Source: Lewinella sp. JB7
Lineage (GTDB): Bacteria > Bacteroidota > Bacteroidia > Chitinophagales > Saprospiraceae
Length of the DNA: 64,000 nt
NCBI RefSeq assembly: GCF_024297185.1
Contig: NZ_JANCTD010000001.1
Coordinates: 248,001-312,000, forward strand
Direction: 5' to 3'
The notes beneath the pieces were generated by a model. The model saw nothing but the letters and a program-made list of their open reading frames with translations, made no database searches and was not told the DNA's origin. Made by a program: the position numbers and the translations under genes. The stretch's first letter is position 1, and the number at the start of each line of letters is the position of its first letter. Of this stretch, positions 41,747 to 50,118 are shown one piece after another.

Positions 41747-44071
41747 TTAGGGGCGGGGTCGCAGGTGCAATGAGCGTACCACCCCCACCACCAGCAGTAC
41801 CGCGATGCCCACCCCGATCCGGGTCCAGAAGTGCTGCCGCGTAATCACGGCGCTCTGCAGGTGAGCGGGGTTGGCCGCCCCCGGCGTGCCACGACCGGAT
41901 TCCACCACCCAGTTACGGCGGTTGCTGTTGTCCAACCCCGGCAGGGCGAGCGCGTAGGTAAAGCTGCTGTCGGGGCGGGGCGGCAACTGGTAGGCGACCG
42001 CGTTGACGTAGCTGCCGTCGTGACTGTATAGCCCGATGCGGTCGTCTTCCTTATTCAGGCCGAAGGGGAGGCCGGCGACAAAGTCCGGCACGTCCGGGTA
42101 GGTGGCCCGAAACTTTTCCTCCTCCCGGCAAACGACCAGGTAAGTCCCGGCCTGCAGGGTGGTCGCGGGAAGTTCGAACCGTCTTCCGCTATCGTCGGTG
42201 AGGTACCAGCCGCCGATCGGCGCGGCGACCGTTCCCCGGTTATGGATTTCCAGCCAGTCGCCACCGTCCGTGCTGCGCGGACAGATCTCGTTGATGATGA
42301 TTTCCCCGGCCAGCGGATGGGTAGCGGGCGCGAAAGTGGCCCGGATGGAATAGTCGCGTTTCGCGCTCAGATGCACTTCCAACCGGGGGGAAGTGCCGGG
42401 TACCGTCCCCTCCCAGCCCGTAAAGTGATAGCCGGGCTCGGCAACGGCCTCCAGGCTAAGGGGAACGTTGGCGAAGTACGTTCCGGTGAGCCCGTCACTC
42501 GCTACCTGGAGATTGGCGTTTAAAATTACGTAGCCCCCGCGACCGGCCACCAGGTCTACCGCGCGGTCCTCTCCTCCCGCGAAGTAATCCCGGAGGTGTT
42601 CGCGCAGGAAGGCGGGGCGCTTGGCCGCGAACTGTCGCAGTTTGTCGGTGTGGTAGTCCCAGTGATCCCGGTCCTGTTGCCACCGGGTCAGTTGCCGGGG
42701 CATCTCCTGCGCTACGGAAGCGATGGCGGCTTCGGTCCGCTCCGCGACGGCTTCGGCGCTGAAGTCAGTATGCAGGTAGTCGAGGGTGCGGTTGACGAAA
42801 GTGCGGCGGTAGTGCGCGTTGGTCAGCAAGCGGCGCTGAAAGAGCGTCGACCAGGGCGGATTAGGCCAGGAGGGGCCGTGGGCATCGGTGTAAAAAGCCA
42901 GTGTATTAGTCTTCCAGCCCTCCTCGCGGTGGAGGCCGAATCCCTGATCCACGTCATAGAGGATCCACCGGAAGCGGCCGTCGGGTCCGTCGGGGCGCCA
43001 GTAGCGGATGTTGCCGCCGGCATCGCGGTTATCGAAGTAGGTCTGAGCGATCTGGAGGCGCTGGAAGTTGTCGATGTCCATCAGTTCCGCCAGCCGCGCG
43101 TAATTCTCGGGCACCGTGAGGTCGGTGTTTTGTACGAAATCGCGGAGTCGTTCGTAGGCCCGGGAGCTGCCGTGCTTGACGGTCAGTTCGTGCTCGAGCA
43201 GGCTCAGGGAATCCTTATCGACATCGTGGTGGTCGGCCAGGAACCGGGGATTGATTTTTTCCCGCAGGTGGTACAGGCCCCAGTACTTCCCGTTGAGGTA
43301 CACCCGGACGGGTCGGGCATCCTGAAGGTCGAGGTCCCAACTCTCATCGCGCAGCAGGCTCGTCAGTAAGGCATCGCGGACGTAGCTGCGGCCCCAGTCC
43401 GACCCACCGTTGCGCACCACCAGGAACCGGAAATCCTTGTTGCCCTCCGGTCCGAAGAGGGGGTAATCGATCTTCTTATTCCCGTAAGCTTCCCGGCCGG
43501 AGAGCGAGAACGACTTTTGGGGGAACGTGCGGCTCAGTCCGCCGAACATCCGCAGACCGAGCATACCGTTGTGGACGGGCGTCCCGTCGGGGAGCAGCAG
43601 ATCTACGTGGCAGGGAAACTCCTTTCGCGTCCACCAGTTGGCCCCCGTGGGGTCCCAGACGCTGGTTCCCGGGTCCGGCCCGGGCATGAACCAGCCGCTG
43701 ACGGGATTGAAGAGTCGCCAGGGGTCGATACCTACCGAAACGGTCAGCAGTTCCGAAGCGGGTTCGTCGATGAGGTAGCTCCCCCCGGTTTCCGGTCCGG
43801 ACTGGGTAAAGCCGTCGAATACCGCCGCCCGCAGGACCGCCGTATGCTCCAGGGTCACGGGGGTGCCCACGTACCGCCGCGAACGTGGACTGGGCCGGCT
43901 TCCGTCAAGGGTGTAATACACGGCTCCCGCGTCCCCGCCCGAAATACGCACCTCCTGCCCCCGAGGGTAGTCTCCGGGGCCGGGTTCGAACGAAAGCGCT
44001 TGCCCCTGCGCGTCAAGTTCAGTGGCGGGCAGCAGTGGGGTGAGCAGGAAGAGGAGAAGCGTGAAGCGCAA
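41747..44071 (-). CDS. CotH kinase-family surface protein with lamin-tail domain
   Basis: 774 residues. Signal peptide 1-21; chitobiase C-terminal-like beta domain (AVYYTLDGSRPSPRS, about 30-105); CotH-type kinase domain (about 160-470: FRFLVVRNGGSDWGRSYVRD, PVRVYLNGKYWGLYHLREKIN, WILYDVDQGFGL); a beta domain; lamin-tail domain (EIIINEICPRSTDGGDWLEI, about 590-700); and a C-terminal membrane helix (IGVGIAVLLVVGVV) ending in basic residues. CotH proteins of spore coats are protein kinases; function here is unknown but it should face the outside. The start is TTG at 44069-44071, since an in-frame stop lies five codons upstream. Unlike other surface proteins here it has no T9SS tail. Confidence 0.88.
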   Translation of the reverse strand: MRFTLLLFLLTPLLPATELDAQGQALSFEPGPGDYPRGQEVRISGGDAGAVYYTLDGSRPSPRSRRYVGTPVTLEHTAVLRAAVFDGFTQSGPETGGSYLIDEPASELLTVSVGIDPWRLFNPVSGWFMPGPDPGTSVWDPTGANWWTRKEFPCHVDLLLPDGTPVHNGMLGLRMFGGLSRTFPQKSFSLSGREAYGNKKIDYPLFGPEGNKDFRFLVVRNGGSDWGRSYVRDALLTSLLRDESWDLDLQDARPVRVYLNGKYWGLYHLREKINPRFLADHHDVDKDSLSLLEHELTVKHGSSRAYERLRDFVQNTDLTVPENYARLAELMDIDNFQRLQIAQTYFDNRDAGGNIRYWRPDGPDGRFRWILYDVDQGFGLHREEGWKTNTLAFYTDAHGPSWPNPPWSTLFQRRLLTNAHYRRTFVNRTLDYLHTDFSAEAVAERTEAAIASVAQEMPRQLTRWQQDRDHWDYHTDKLRQFAAKRPAFLREHLRDYFAGGEDRAVDLVAGRGGYVILNANLQVASDGLTGTYFANVPLSLEAVAEPGYHFTGWEGTVPGTSPRLEVHLSAKRDYSIRATFAPATHPLAGEIIINEICPRSTDGGDWLEIHNRGTVAAPIGGWYLTDDSGRRFELPATTLQAGTYLVVCREEEKFRATYPDVPDFVAGLPFGLNKEDDRIGLYSHDGSYVNAVAYQLPPRPDSSFTYALALPGLDNSNRRNWVVESGRGTPGAANPAHLQSAVITRQHFWTRIGVGIAVLLVVGVVRSLHLRPRP

Positions 44072-44140
44072 GCCGAAACAGGCTTAAATGATTACTTTGT
44101 GGCAGCCGATTCTTGGCTGCACCAATTTACCAAATTCCCC

Positions 44141-45022
44141 ATGGATTTCAGTCTGCACAACGACCAGCTCAGCATCAAGATTCAGTCAAACGGAGCCGAA
44201 CTTAAGAGCCTGGTCAAGCGGTCTACCGGTCAGGAATACATGTGGGAGGGCGACCCCGCCGTATGGGGCAGTACCGCGCCGGTCCTGTTTCCGGTGATCG
44301 GAAAACTGAAGGACGAAAAAACGCGGATCGACGGCCGGGAGTACCGGATCCCCAAGCACGGGATCGTCCGCAACAACGACAAACTGGAATTCTTCTCCAA
44401 ACTCGAGGATCGTATCGTATTCCGACTCTGTTCCGACGAGGAGAGTCTGGCCGTGTACCCCTATCACTTCGACTTTCGCATTACCTTTCGCCTGCGCAAC
44501 GAACACCTCATCATCTACCACGAGGTGATGAATACCGACGATAAACCCATCTTCTTCCACCTCGGGGGCCACCCCGCTTTCCGGGTGCCGTTCTTCGAGG
44601 GGGAAGCCTACGAGGACTACCTGCTACGATTCGAACATCCGGAAGACAGCCGCAGCTACCGCGTCACCGATCAGGGTACGATCAGCGACGATACCCGCCC
44701 GGTACCCTGGCAAGCTGACGGGACGGAACTGCCGCTCACCCACGATCTCTTCAGCGAAGACGCCCTGGTCTTCAGGGATCTGGAGTCGCGCAGCGTAATC
44801 CTGGAAAGCCGGAAGAGCGGGCCCGTACTGAAGCTCGATTACGCCGGCTGGACTCACCTCGGCATCTGGGCTAAGACCAACGGAGATTTCGTCTGCATCG
44901 AGCCCTGGATCGGGCTGGCGGACCACGAGAACGCCGACGGTGAGTTTACCCACAAGGAGGGCATCATCGAACTGCAGCCGAACGAAGTGTACGAGATGAG
45001 CTACGACATCAAGATCCTGTAG
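44141..45022 (+). CDS. Aldose 1-epimerase family protein
   Basis: Galactose-mutarotase-like beta-sandwich protein, 293 residues, from the ATG at 44141, which begins MDFSLHNDQLSIKIQSNGAE as in the LacX/YeaD-like group. The frame stays open upstream for 208 codons, but that is antisense to the CotH-family gene. Visible features are LKSLVKRSTGQEYMWEGDP, FPVIGKLKDEK, RIPKHGIVRN and HLGGHPAFRVP, the last with histidines of the active site. It should act on hexoses or hexose phosphates. Its end overlaps the convergent DUF4350 gene by 14 bases. A 6-base GC hairpin lies at 44102-44120 in its short leader. Confidence 0.88.
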   Translation: MDFSLHNDQLSIKIQSNGAELKSLVKRSTGQEYMWEGDPAVWGSTAPVLFPVIGKLKDEKTRIDGREYRIPKHGIVRNNDKLEFFSKLEDRIVFRLCSDEESLAVYPYHFDFRITFRLRNEHLIIYHEVMNTDDKPIFFHLGGHPAFRVPFFEGEAYEDYLLRFEHPEDSRSYRVTDQGTISDDTRPVPWQADGTELPLTHDLFSEDALVFRDLESRSVILESRKSGPVLKLDYAGWTHLGIWAKTNGDFVCIEPWIGLADHENADGEFTHKEGIIELQPNEVYEMSYDIKIL

Positions 45023-46298
45023 CCCACGGGCCGTACAGGGGCTCGATCGCCCGGTAGAAGCGAAGCAGGTCGCCGTCGCGCAACCGCTTGCCCGCCGTCA
45101 CCACCCGGATTTGCGTCAGCGCTTGCTCGATCACGGCGGCGGGCAGTCCGCTGCGCCGGGCCAGGTCCGCGGGGGGCGGATGCCCCTCCAACCAGTGAAT
45201 GCCGAGACGGTGATTCAGGTGCTGGCGTAGACTGGCCAGTTCCCGCCGGGCCAGGGCGGCGTGGTCTCCCCTGCGGTAGAGCAGACGGCTCACCGTGTCG
45301 ATGAAGCGCCGGCTGTCGTTGGTGCGCGCCGGCAGGGGAGGGATGACACGTTGGCGACGTCGGCCCCGAAACAGCACGTAAAGTATGGCGCCGGCCAGCA
45401 GGGTGTACCAGGCGAAGGCCAGTTCACGACGCTCCTGAACGTAGAGCAGGGTGGGGTTGCCGTCGAGCAAGTTGCGGCCGCCGTCGTAGTTGCGCGACGC
45501 GGCCTGCCGGCTACCGACGGTGCCCGGATCCCGCCGGTAGCGCCGGTGGTGCTCATCCCAGTACACGGGCCCCTCCGCGATGACCGACAGCATGGCTTCG
45601 GCGTAACGGTACTGCAGGGAGTCCAGCAGAAACCAGTTGGTAAAGAAAACCGGATTGGAGTGTACGTAGAAGTCGCCCGCTCCCCACCCGACGCGGATAA
45701 AGTTAACTCCGAAGGTATCGAGTACCCCGAGCACCCGGTTGTCGAGGGTGGAGTCGCAGAGCAGGCGTTCGTCGATGACGTGCAGGGGGGTAGGGGTGGG
45801 ACGCCAAAACCGGACGTTGACAAGATCGAAAGCGGCTCCGTCGGGGTACCGGTAGGCGGTCACCGAGTCGGCGATCACCGTCGGAAAACGGTCCTGGCCG
45901 GCGTAGGAGGCCTCCCCGAACCGTTCGTAGTAGCAGTCATCGCCAAAGAGGTGATACGCCAGGTCTTCGGGAAGTTCGCTGACGGCCAGGAAGGCGGTAT
46001 TGCCCCGCTCTACGTAGTTCAGCAGGCCGGTAACGGCTTCCTCCCGGTAAAAGGGCCAGTGCCCCACGAAGAGATAGTTCGTAGCCGCGACGCTGTCCAG
46101 TTGCCGGAAATCGATACTGTCCTGCAACCGGACCATACCCTCGGGGCGCGCCGCCAGCAGTTCGTGTAGGGCGTAGAGATCGAAGGGGTTGCGCTCGTCG
46201 TAGCGGTATGATTCCGACCAGTTCACCGACGGGCAACCGAAGAGACTCAGCAGGGCCCAGCCGGCAATTAGGTAGCGAAGGAGCAGGGGAGTTGTCAT
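45009..46298 (-). CDS. DUF4350 family protein, predicted lipoprotein
   Basis: 429 residues from the ATG at 46298, overlapping the stop of the DUF4129 gene as ATGA. The frame is open further upstream, but that region codes the DUF4129 protein in another frame. The N-terminus has a lipobox-like LFGC (Cys22), then SYRYDERNPFDLYALHELL and LFVGHWPFYREEAVTGLLNYV, the DUF4350 core, and a membrane segment ELAFAWYTLLAGAILYVLF near residue 320, followed by a cytoplasmic-type tail. This family usually sits with DUF4129, MoxR ATPase and DUF58 genes; here only DUF4129 accompanies it. Function unknown. It ends by overlapping the convergent epimerase gene by 14 bases. Confidence 0.8.
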   Translation of the reverse strand: MTTPLLLRYLIAGWALLSLFGCPSVNWSESYRYDERNPFDLYALHELLAARPEGMVRLQDSIDFRQLDSVAATNYLFVGHWPFYREEAVTGLLNYVERGNTAFLAVSELPEDLAYHLFGDDCYYERFGEASYAGQDRFPTVIADSVTAYRYPDGAAFDLVNVRFWRPTPTPLHVIDERLLCDSTLDNRVLGVLDTFGVNFIRVGWGAGDFYVHSNPVFFTNWFLLDSLQYRYAEAMLSVIAEGPVYWDEHHRRYRRDPGTVGSRQAASRNYDGGRNLLDGNPTLLYVQERRELAFAWYTLLAGAILYVLFRGRRRQRVIPPLPARTNDSRRFIDTVSRLLYRRGDHAALARRELASLRQHLNHRLGIHWLEGHPPPADLARRSGLPAAVIEQALTQIRVVTAGKRLRDGDLLRFYRAIEPLYGPWATGS

Positions 46299-46957
46299 CG
46301 GACGCGTTCCGTGAGGTCCGTGAATTCCTGACGGGTAAGCCGGTAACTCAGGCGATCGATGCGGTGCTTCCCGTACCAGAATCGCTCGTAGGCGCGGACC
46401 GATTTGGTGAAGGGGGCGTACAGATCGCTGTCCATGAGTTGTTGCCGGTAATCCCGGTTGCTGAAGTGCGGCCGGTAGACGATCAGGTCCGCACGGTGGA
46501 GCCGATTCAGCAGATCGAGGTAGAGTAAGCGGACGGCGACGTCGTACTGGCCCGCGGCTTCGGCGCGTTGCAGTAAATGGGGAGAAAGACCCTGCCGTAC
46601 GAATTCTTCTTCCCGAATCTCGGTGACGTCGACGGCTTCCGCGGCGGATGACGGGAACGGTTCGTCGCTGCGGTGTCGGGCGAGGTCCCTGGCGATGCGG
46701 TACAGCAGGAAAAGTAATCCGCCGATCAGTCCAACGGAAACGCCTACGATGATGGGCCGCCGGTAGGCGCTCAGGTCGATCACCGGGCCGGTAGATTCGA
46801 CGGCGGGCGCGGGCGGCGGAGCATCGAAAACAACTTCCTGGCGCAGGGTCGCGAGGCGTTCCGCCGGGAAAACGGGCGATCCCCCCGACTGGCCGGAGGC
46901 GAACGGCGGCAAGCAGAGAAGCAAAAGCGGGAGCAGGTAGGGGACGAACTGCGGCAT
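46295..46957 (-). CDS. DUF4129 family membrane protein
   Basis: 220 residues from ATG at 46957; a GTG three codons upstream would also serve. A signal peptide (YLLPLLLLCLPPFASG), one membrane helix (RPIIVGVSVGLIGGLLFLLYRIA, about residues 85-107) and the C-terminal DUF4129 region (LLQRAEAAGQYDVAVRLLYLDLLNRL, then AYERFWYGKHRID) are visible. The last stretch matches the aromatic Y-E-x3-Y-G core of the family. It is coupled to the DUF4350 gene by ATGA. Such pairs usually flank MoxR/DUF58 genes that build or inspect envelope complexes; none lies nearby. Confidence 0.82.
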   Translation of the reverse strand: MPQFVPYLLPLLLLCLPPFASGQSGGSPVFPAERLATLRQEVVFDAPPPAPAVESTGPVIDLSAYRRPIIVGVSVGLIGGLLFLLYRIARDLARHRSDEPFPSSAAEAVDVTEIREEEFVRQGLSPHLLQRAEAAGQYDVAVRLLYLDLLNRLHRADLIVYRPHFSNRDYRQQLMDSDLYAPFTKSVRAYERFWYGKHRIDRLSYRLTRQEFTDLTERVR

Positions 46958-47081
46958 GGCGAACACTAAGGTAATCGTTCGGTAGAGGAGACGAAACCCG
47001 GCGACCGGTCTTCACGGACCCGGAGAAATTATTAAATTACCAACCTCGAAAACCGTCGGCTACACCGGTCGGCACAAAACC

Positions 47082-47420
47082 ATGCACGTGAGTAAATTTG
47101 ATGAGAAGATGGCCACCTACGAGGCTGCCCTGGCGAAAATCGATAAGGGCGGTGACAAGGAGCTTCTGCGGAAGGTCGCGAAGGGACTGGGCCCATCCAT
47201 CTACAACACCGACTCCAACAAGGTCGCCTGCAGCGATAAGGCGGAGTTGAAGCGGGTAGTGGACAACTTCTGCAAGAAGAAGCTGGGCATGACCGACGAA
47301 GCCAAGGCCATGGAAGCGGTGCAGGCCGTATGCAAGAAGTACGTCGACCGCAGCAAGCACCGTGCCGTGTTCTACTACCTGGTGGCTAAGGAACTGGGAA
47401 TGGAAAGCCACTACGACTAG
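47082..47420 (+). CDS. DUF2853 family small protein
   Basis: 112-residue helical protein starting MHVSKFDEKMATYEAALAKI, with GLGPSIYNTDSNKVACSDKA and LVAKELG near the end, matching the DUF2853 family of unknown function. It is lysine-rich, and three of four cysteines are close to basic clusters. No signal peptide, so cytoplasmic. It is divergent from the DUF4129 gene and meets the SDR gene end-to-end: TAG at 47418-47420 is directly followed by the SDR stop on the other strand. No terminator is seen between them. Confidence 0.8.
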   Translation: MHVSKFDEKMATYEAALAKIDKGGDKELLRKVAKGLGPSIYNTDSNKVACSDKAELKRVVDNFCKKKLGMTDEAKAMEAVQAVCKKYVDRSKHRAVFYYLVAKELGMESHYD

Positions 47421-48050
47421 TCAGGCCTTAATCGTTATCCTCCCGGATAAGCCTTCCGTCACCGCCCGGTATACGAGATCCGCTACGTCACTAGCGGCCA
47501 GGATGCGGGGCGGTGGCGTTTCCCCGTCCCAACTGCTGGTCAGCGTTGACCCCGGAGCGATCAGGGTAGCGGCCACGCCGGTCCCGGAAAGTTCCTGTTC
47601 CCACCCTTCGAACAGCCCCCGCAGCGCCTTTTTGGTGGCGGCATAGGCCGTCATGTGCGGTGAAGTATCGTCCGTAGCCGTGGAGCCGATGACGATCAGG
47701 TGCCCATGCCCCCGTTCGATCAGGGGAGGGAGCAGTATACGGGCCAGGTGGTGATTCGCCATGACGTTAAGGGTCCAGGACTCCGCGAAGACGTCCCTGG
47801 CGGGGTCGAGCAAGCTCCCGGGAGCATAGTAGCCGGCGTTGAGTACGATGAGGTCGTAGGGACCGCCGGGATCCGGATAGGTGGTGAGATCGGCCGTGAC
47901 GGCGGTGATCCGCTCCGGAAATTCAGCGGCCAGTTGTCTGAGCGCGGAGGTGGTGCGCGCTACGGCCGTAACGTCATGACCGGCCCGGGCGAACCGTTCG
48001 GCACACGCCCTGCCGATACCGCGGGAGGCTCCCGTAATGAGTACGTTCAT
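47421..48050 (-). CDS. Short-chain dehydrogenase/reductase
   Basis: 209-residue classical SDR. NAD(P)-binding TGASRGIG at residues 6-13, NAGYY near 72, catalytic Ser in VIGSTAT and Tyr136-x3-Lys140 (YAATK). It is short because the C-terminal substrate-binding part is reduced, as in the FabG-like/YciK-like group. Substrate cannot be predicted. It stands alone, convergent with DUF2853. Confidence 0.88.
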   Translation of the reverse strand: MNVLITGASRGIGRACAERFARAGHDVTAVARTTSALRQLAAEFPERITAVTADLTTYPDPGGPYDLIVLNAGYYAPGSLLDPARDVFAESWTLNVMANHHLARILLPPLIERGHGHLIVIGSTATDDTSPHMTAYAATKKALRGLFEGWEQELSGTGVAATLIAPGSTLTSSWDGETPPPRILAASDVADLVYRAVTEGLSGRITIKA

Positions 48051-48133
48051 GGGCGCATGATAAGGGGCGGGGCCGCGGGAGCAAAGAAATTCCCGAAAGC
48101 GATGTCCACTTAGCTACCCGGATACCGGTCCCG

Positions 48134-48721
48134 TTAGTCGCTGTGCTTGAGCGTCAGGACGGAGCGGTACTTGCGCGGGTCGGCCAGAAAGGCGTCCAGT
48201 GCGCGACGGGTGTCAGGATCGATGAGGGGGAGGAGGGGTTGGGCAACGGCGGTGAAGTGGGTCATGGACTGGAGGATCTTTCGGTCCCATTCCCGGTAAT
48301 AGCGGCTGAAGTCGTCCGGCCCTACGCATCCGCGGCAGTTGGCGTGACTGCAAACCAGGGGCATGGCGTACTGCAGGTTGAAGATGCCGTATTCGTCGGT
48401 GATCTGCTCCCCGGCCGCGATGTCGCGCAGGGCAACCTCAAAGCCGTAGCCCGTACTCATGGTGTTGCAGTTGCAGCAGTGGTTGACGTACTTGGCGAAG
48501 TCCCAGCTGACGATCCGGTTCCCCCGTTCGTCGATGTAGGAATACTTTTCCACCACTTCCTGCATCTGGGGAGAGTGGCGGCGGTATTCCTCGGGGGAGA
48601 TCACGAGTTCCAGGCTGTCCTTGACGTACACCATCGTCCCGGCGGGAATCGGTGCGGTAGCGAAGACGCCGTAGCCGATTGGGTCCCCGATAAATCTTAA
48701 CTCGGTATCTGGATGAATCAC
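48134..48721 (-). CDS. SET-domain protein (putative lysine methyltransferase)
   Basis: 195-residue protein with a compact SET domain: IGYGVFATAPIPAGTMVYV (SET-N), YVNHCCNCNTMSTGYGFEVA, IAAGEQITDEYG (SET-C, with the pseudoknot N-H and Tyr), and the Cys-rich post-SET segment CSHANCRGC that could bind zinc with the upstream cysteines. SET enzymes transfer methyl from SAM to lysines. The start is GTG at 48719-48721. The rest, residues 145-195, is a helical tail. It faces away from the acyl-CoA dehydrogenase gene and shares its 157-base divergent region. Substrate unknown; bacterial SET proteins often modify ribosomal or chromatin-like proteins. Confidence 0.8.
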   Translation of the reverse strand: MIHPDTELRFIGDPIGYGVFATAPIPAGTMVYVKDSLELVISPEEYRRHSPQMQEVVEKYSYIDERGNRIVSWDFAKYVNHCCNCNTMSTGYGFEVALRDIAAGEQITDEYGIFNLQYAMPLVCSHANCRGCVGPDDFSRYYREWDRKILQSMTHFTAVAQPLLPLIDPDTRRALDAFLADPRKYRSVLTLKHSD

Positions 48722-48878
48722 GACATTGGTTTTCGGACATCAATGTAGAGCATTCGGTAAGAGTGGGGAGAAAATTTTTCACGTCCGGCTGACGCCCCCC
48801 ACGAAAGCGGGTGTCGGGGCGGTACACCAACGGCCGCCAATTCGTACTTTTACCTCACAATCATTCAGTTATTCGACC

Positions 48879-50117
48879 ATGCCCGAAGCCACCACTACCC
48901 CAAAAAAATTCACCTCCAAGGCCGATTTTCACCAGACGGCACGTGCCGACCGCTACCAGTTTCACGACTATTATCTCGTAGACGATCTGCTGGAAGATTA
49001 CCACCGCATGGCCCGCCGCGCCGTGCGTGACTGGGTGAAGGCCGAAGTTAGTCCCATCATCGAGGATGCCGCCATGCGGGGTGAATGTCCCACCCACCTG
49101 TTTAAGGGACTGGCCGAAGTCGGTGCTTTCGGCCCCAGCCTGCCCGAAGCCTACGGGGGGGGTGGTATGGACGAGATCGCCTACGGCGTCATCATGCAGG
49201 AACTCGAACGCTGCGACAGCGGACTGCGGTCCATGGCTTCCGTCCAGGGAAGTCTGGTGATGTACCCCATCTTCAAGTACGCCAGTGAGGAGGTAAAGCG
49301 CAAGTACCTTCCCAAACTCGGGAGTGGGGAATTTATCGGCTGTTTCGGCCTCACCGAGCCCGATGCCGGCTCCGATCCGGGTAGTATGCGGACGACCATC
49401 GTCGACGACGGCGATGCCTTCATCCTCAACGGTGCGAAGATGTGGATCACGAACAGCCCGATCGCTGACCTGGCCGTCGTGTGGGCCAAGGACGAGGAAG
49501 GAAAGGTCCGCGGCATGGTGGTCGAGGCCGGCACCCCCGGCTTCAGCGCACCGGAAATCAAGGGGAAGTGGAGCCTGCGGGCCAGCATCACCGGGGAGCT
49601 TGTCTTCGAAAACGTCCGGGTGCCGAAGGGCAACGTCTTTCCCGACATCCGGGGGCTCCGCGGACCGCTCTCCTGCCTCAGTAAGGCCCGGTACGGTATT
49701 GCCTGGGGGGCCATCGGCGCGGCCCTGGACTGTTACGATTCCGCCCTGCGTTACGGACTGGAGCGCGAGCAGTTCGGCAAACCCATTGCCGGCTTCCAAT
49801 TGCAGCAGAAGAAGCTCGCGGAGATGATTACGGAGATCACCAAGGCACAGCTCCTGGCCTGGCGGTTAGGTACCCTCGCCAACCGGGGGGAGGCCACGCC
49901 GGCACAGATCAGTATGGCCAAGCGCAACAACGTACATATGGCTCTGGAGGTCGCCCGGGAGGCCCGGCAGATGCACGGGGGGATGGGCATCACCAACGAA
50001 TACCCCATCATGCGTCATCTCATGAATCTGGAGACGGTGCTCACCTACGAGGGCACCCACGACGTGCACCTGCTGATCACCGGCCACGACGTGACGGGAC
50101 TGAACGCCTTCGGCTAG
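48879..50117 (+). CDS. Glutaryl-CoA dehydrogenase-like acyl-CoA dehydrogenase
   Basis: FAD enzyme of 412 residues. It shows the acyl-CoA dehydrogenase signatures GCFGLTEPDAGSDPGSM, MWITNSPIADLAVVWA, and the C-terminal QMHGGMGITNEYPIMRHL. Glu391 in YEGTHDVHLLITG is the catalytic base at the position of glutaryl-CoA dehydrogenase (usually EGTHDIHALILG). The reaction is oxidation and decarboxylation of glutaryl-CoA to crotonyl-CoA in lysine/tryptophan degradation; an isobutyryl- or other short-chain acyl-CoA dehydrogenase is the alternative. The frame is open upstream to 48726, but the ATG at 48879 (MPEATTTPKKF) gives a normal N-terminus. A possible -7 element TACTTTTA is at 48845-48852. It converges with the gene at 50119. 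Confidence 0.9.
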   Translation: MPEATTTPKKFTSKADFHQTARADRYQFHDYYLVDDLLEDYHRMARRAVRDWVKAEVSPIIEDAAMRGECPTHLFKGLAEVGAFGPSLPEAYGGGGMDEIAYGVIMQELERCDSGLRSMASVQGSLVMYPIFKYASEEVKRKYLPKLGSGEFIGCFGLTEPDAGSDPGSMRTTIVDDGDAFILNGAKMWITNSPIADLAVVWAKDEEGKVRGMVVEAGTPGFSAPEIKGKWSLRASITGELVFENVRVPKGNVFPDIRGLRGPLSCLSKARYGIAWGAIGAALDCYDSALRYGLEREQFGKPIAGFQLQQKKLAEMITEITKAQLLAWRLGTLANRGEATPAQISMAKRNNVHMALEVAREARQMHGGMGITNEYPIMRHLMNLETVLTYEGTHDVHLLITGHDVTGLNAFG

Positions 50118-50118
50118 A

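Noticed and set aside
43517-44140. Upstream extension of the epimerase reading frame by 208 codons.
   Set aside because: It lies antisense to the CotH-family gene and has no family similarity; the protein family starts at the ATG at 44141.
46299-47015. Upstream extension of the DUF4350 frame.
   Set aside because: Arg/Pro-rich out-of-frame copy of the DUF4129 gene; the ATGA overlap at 46295-46298 gives the right start.
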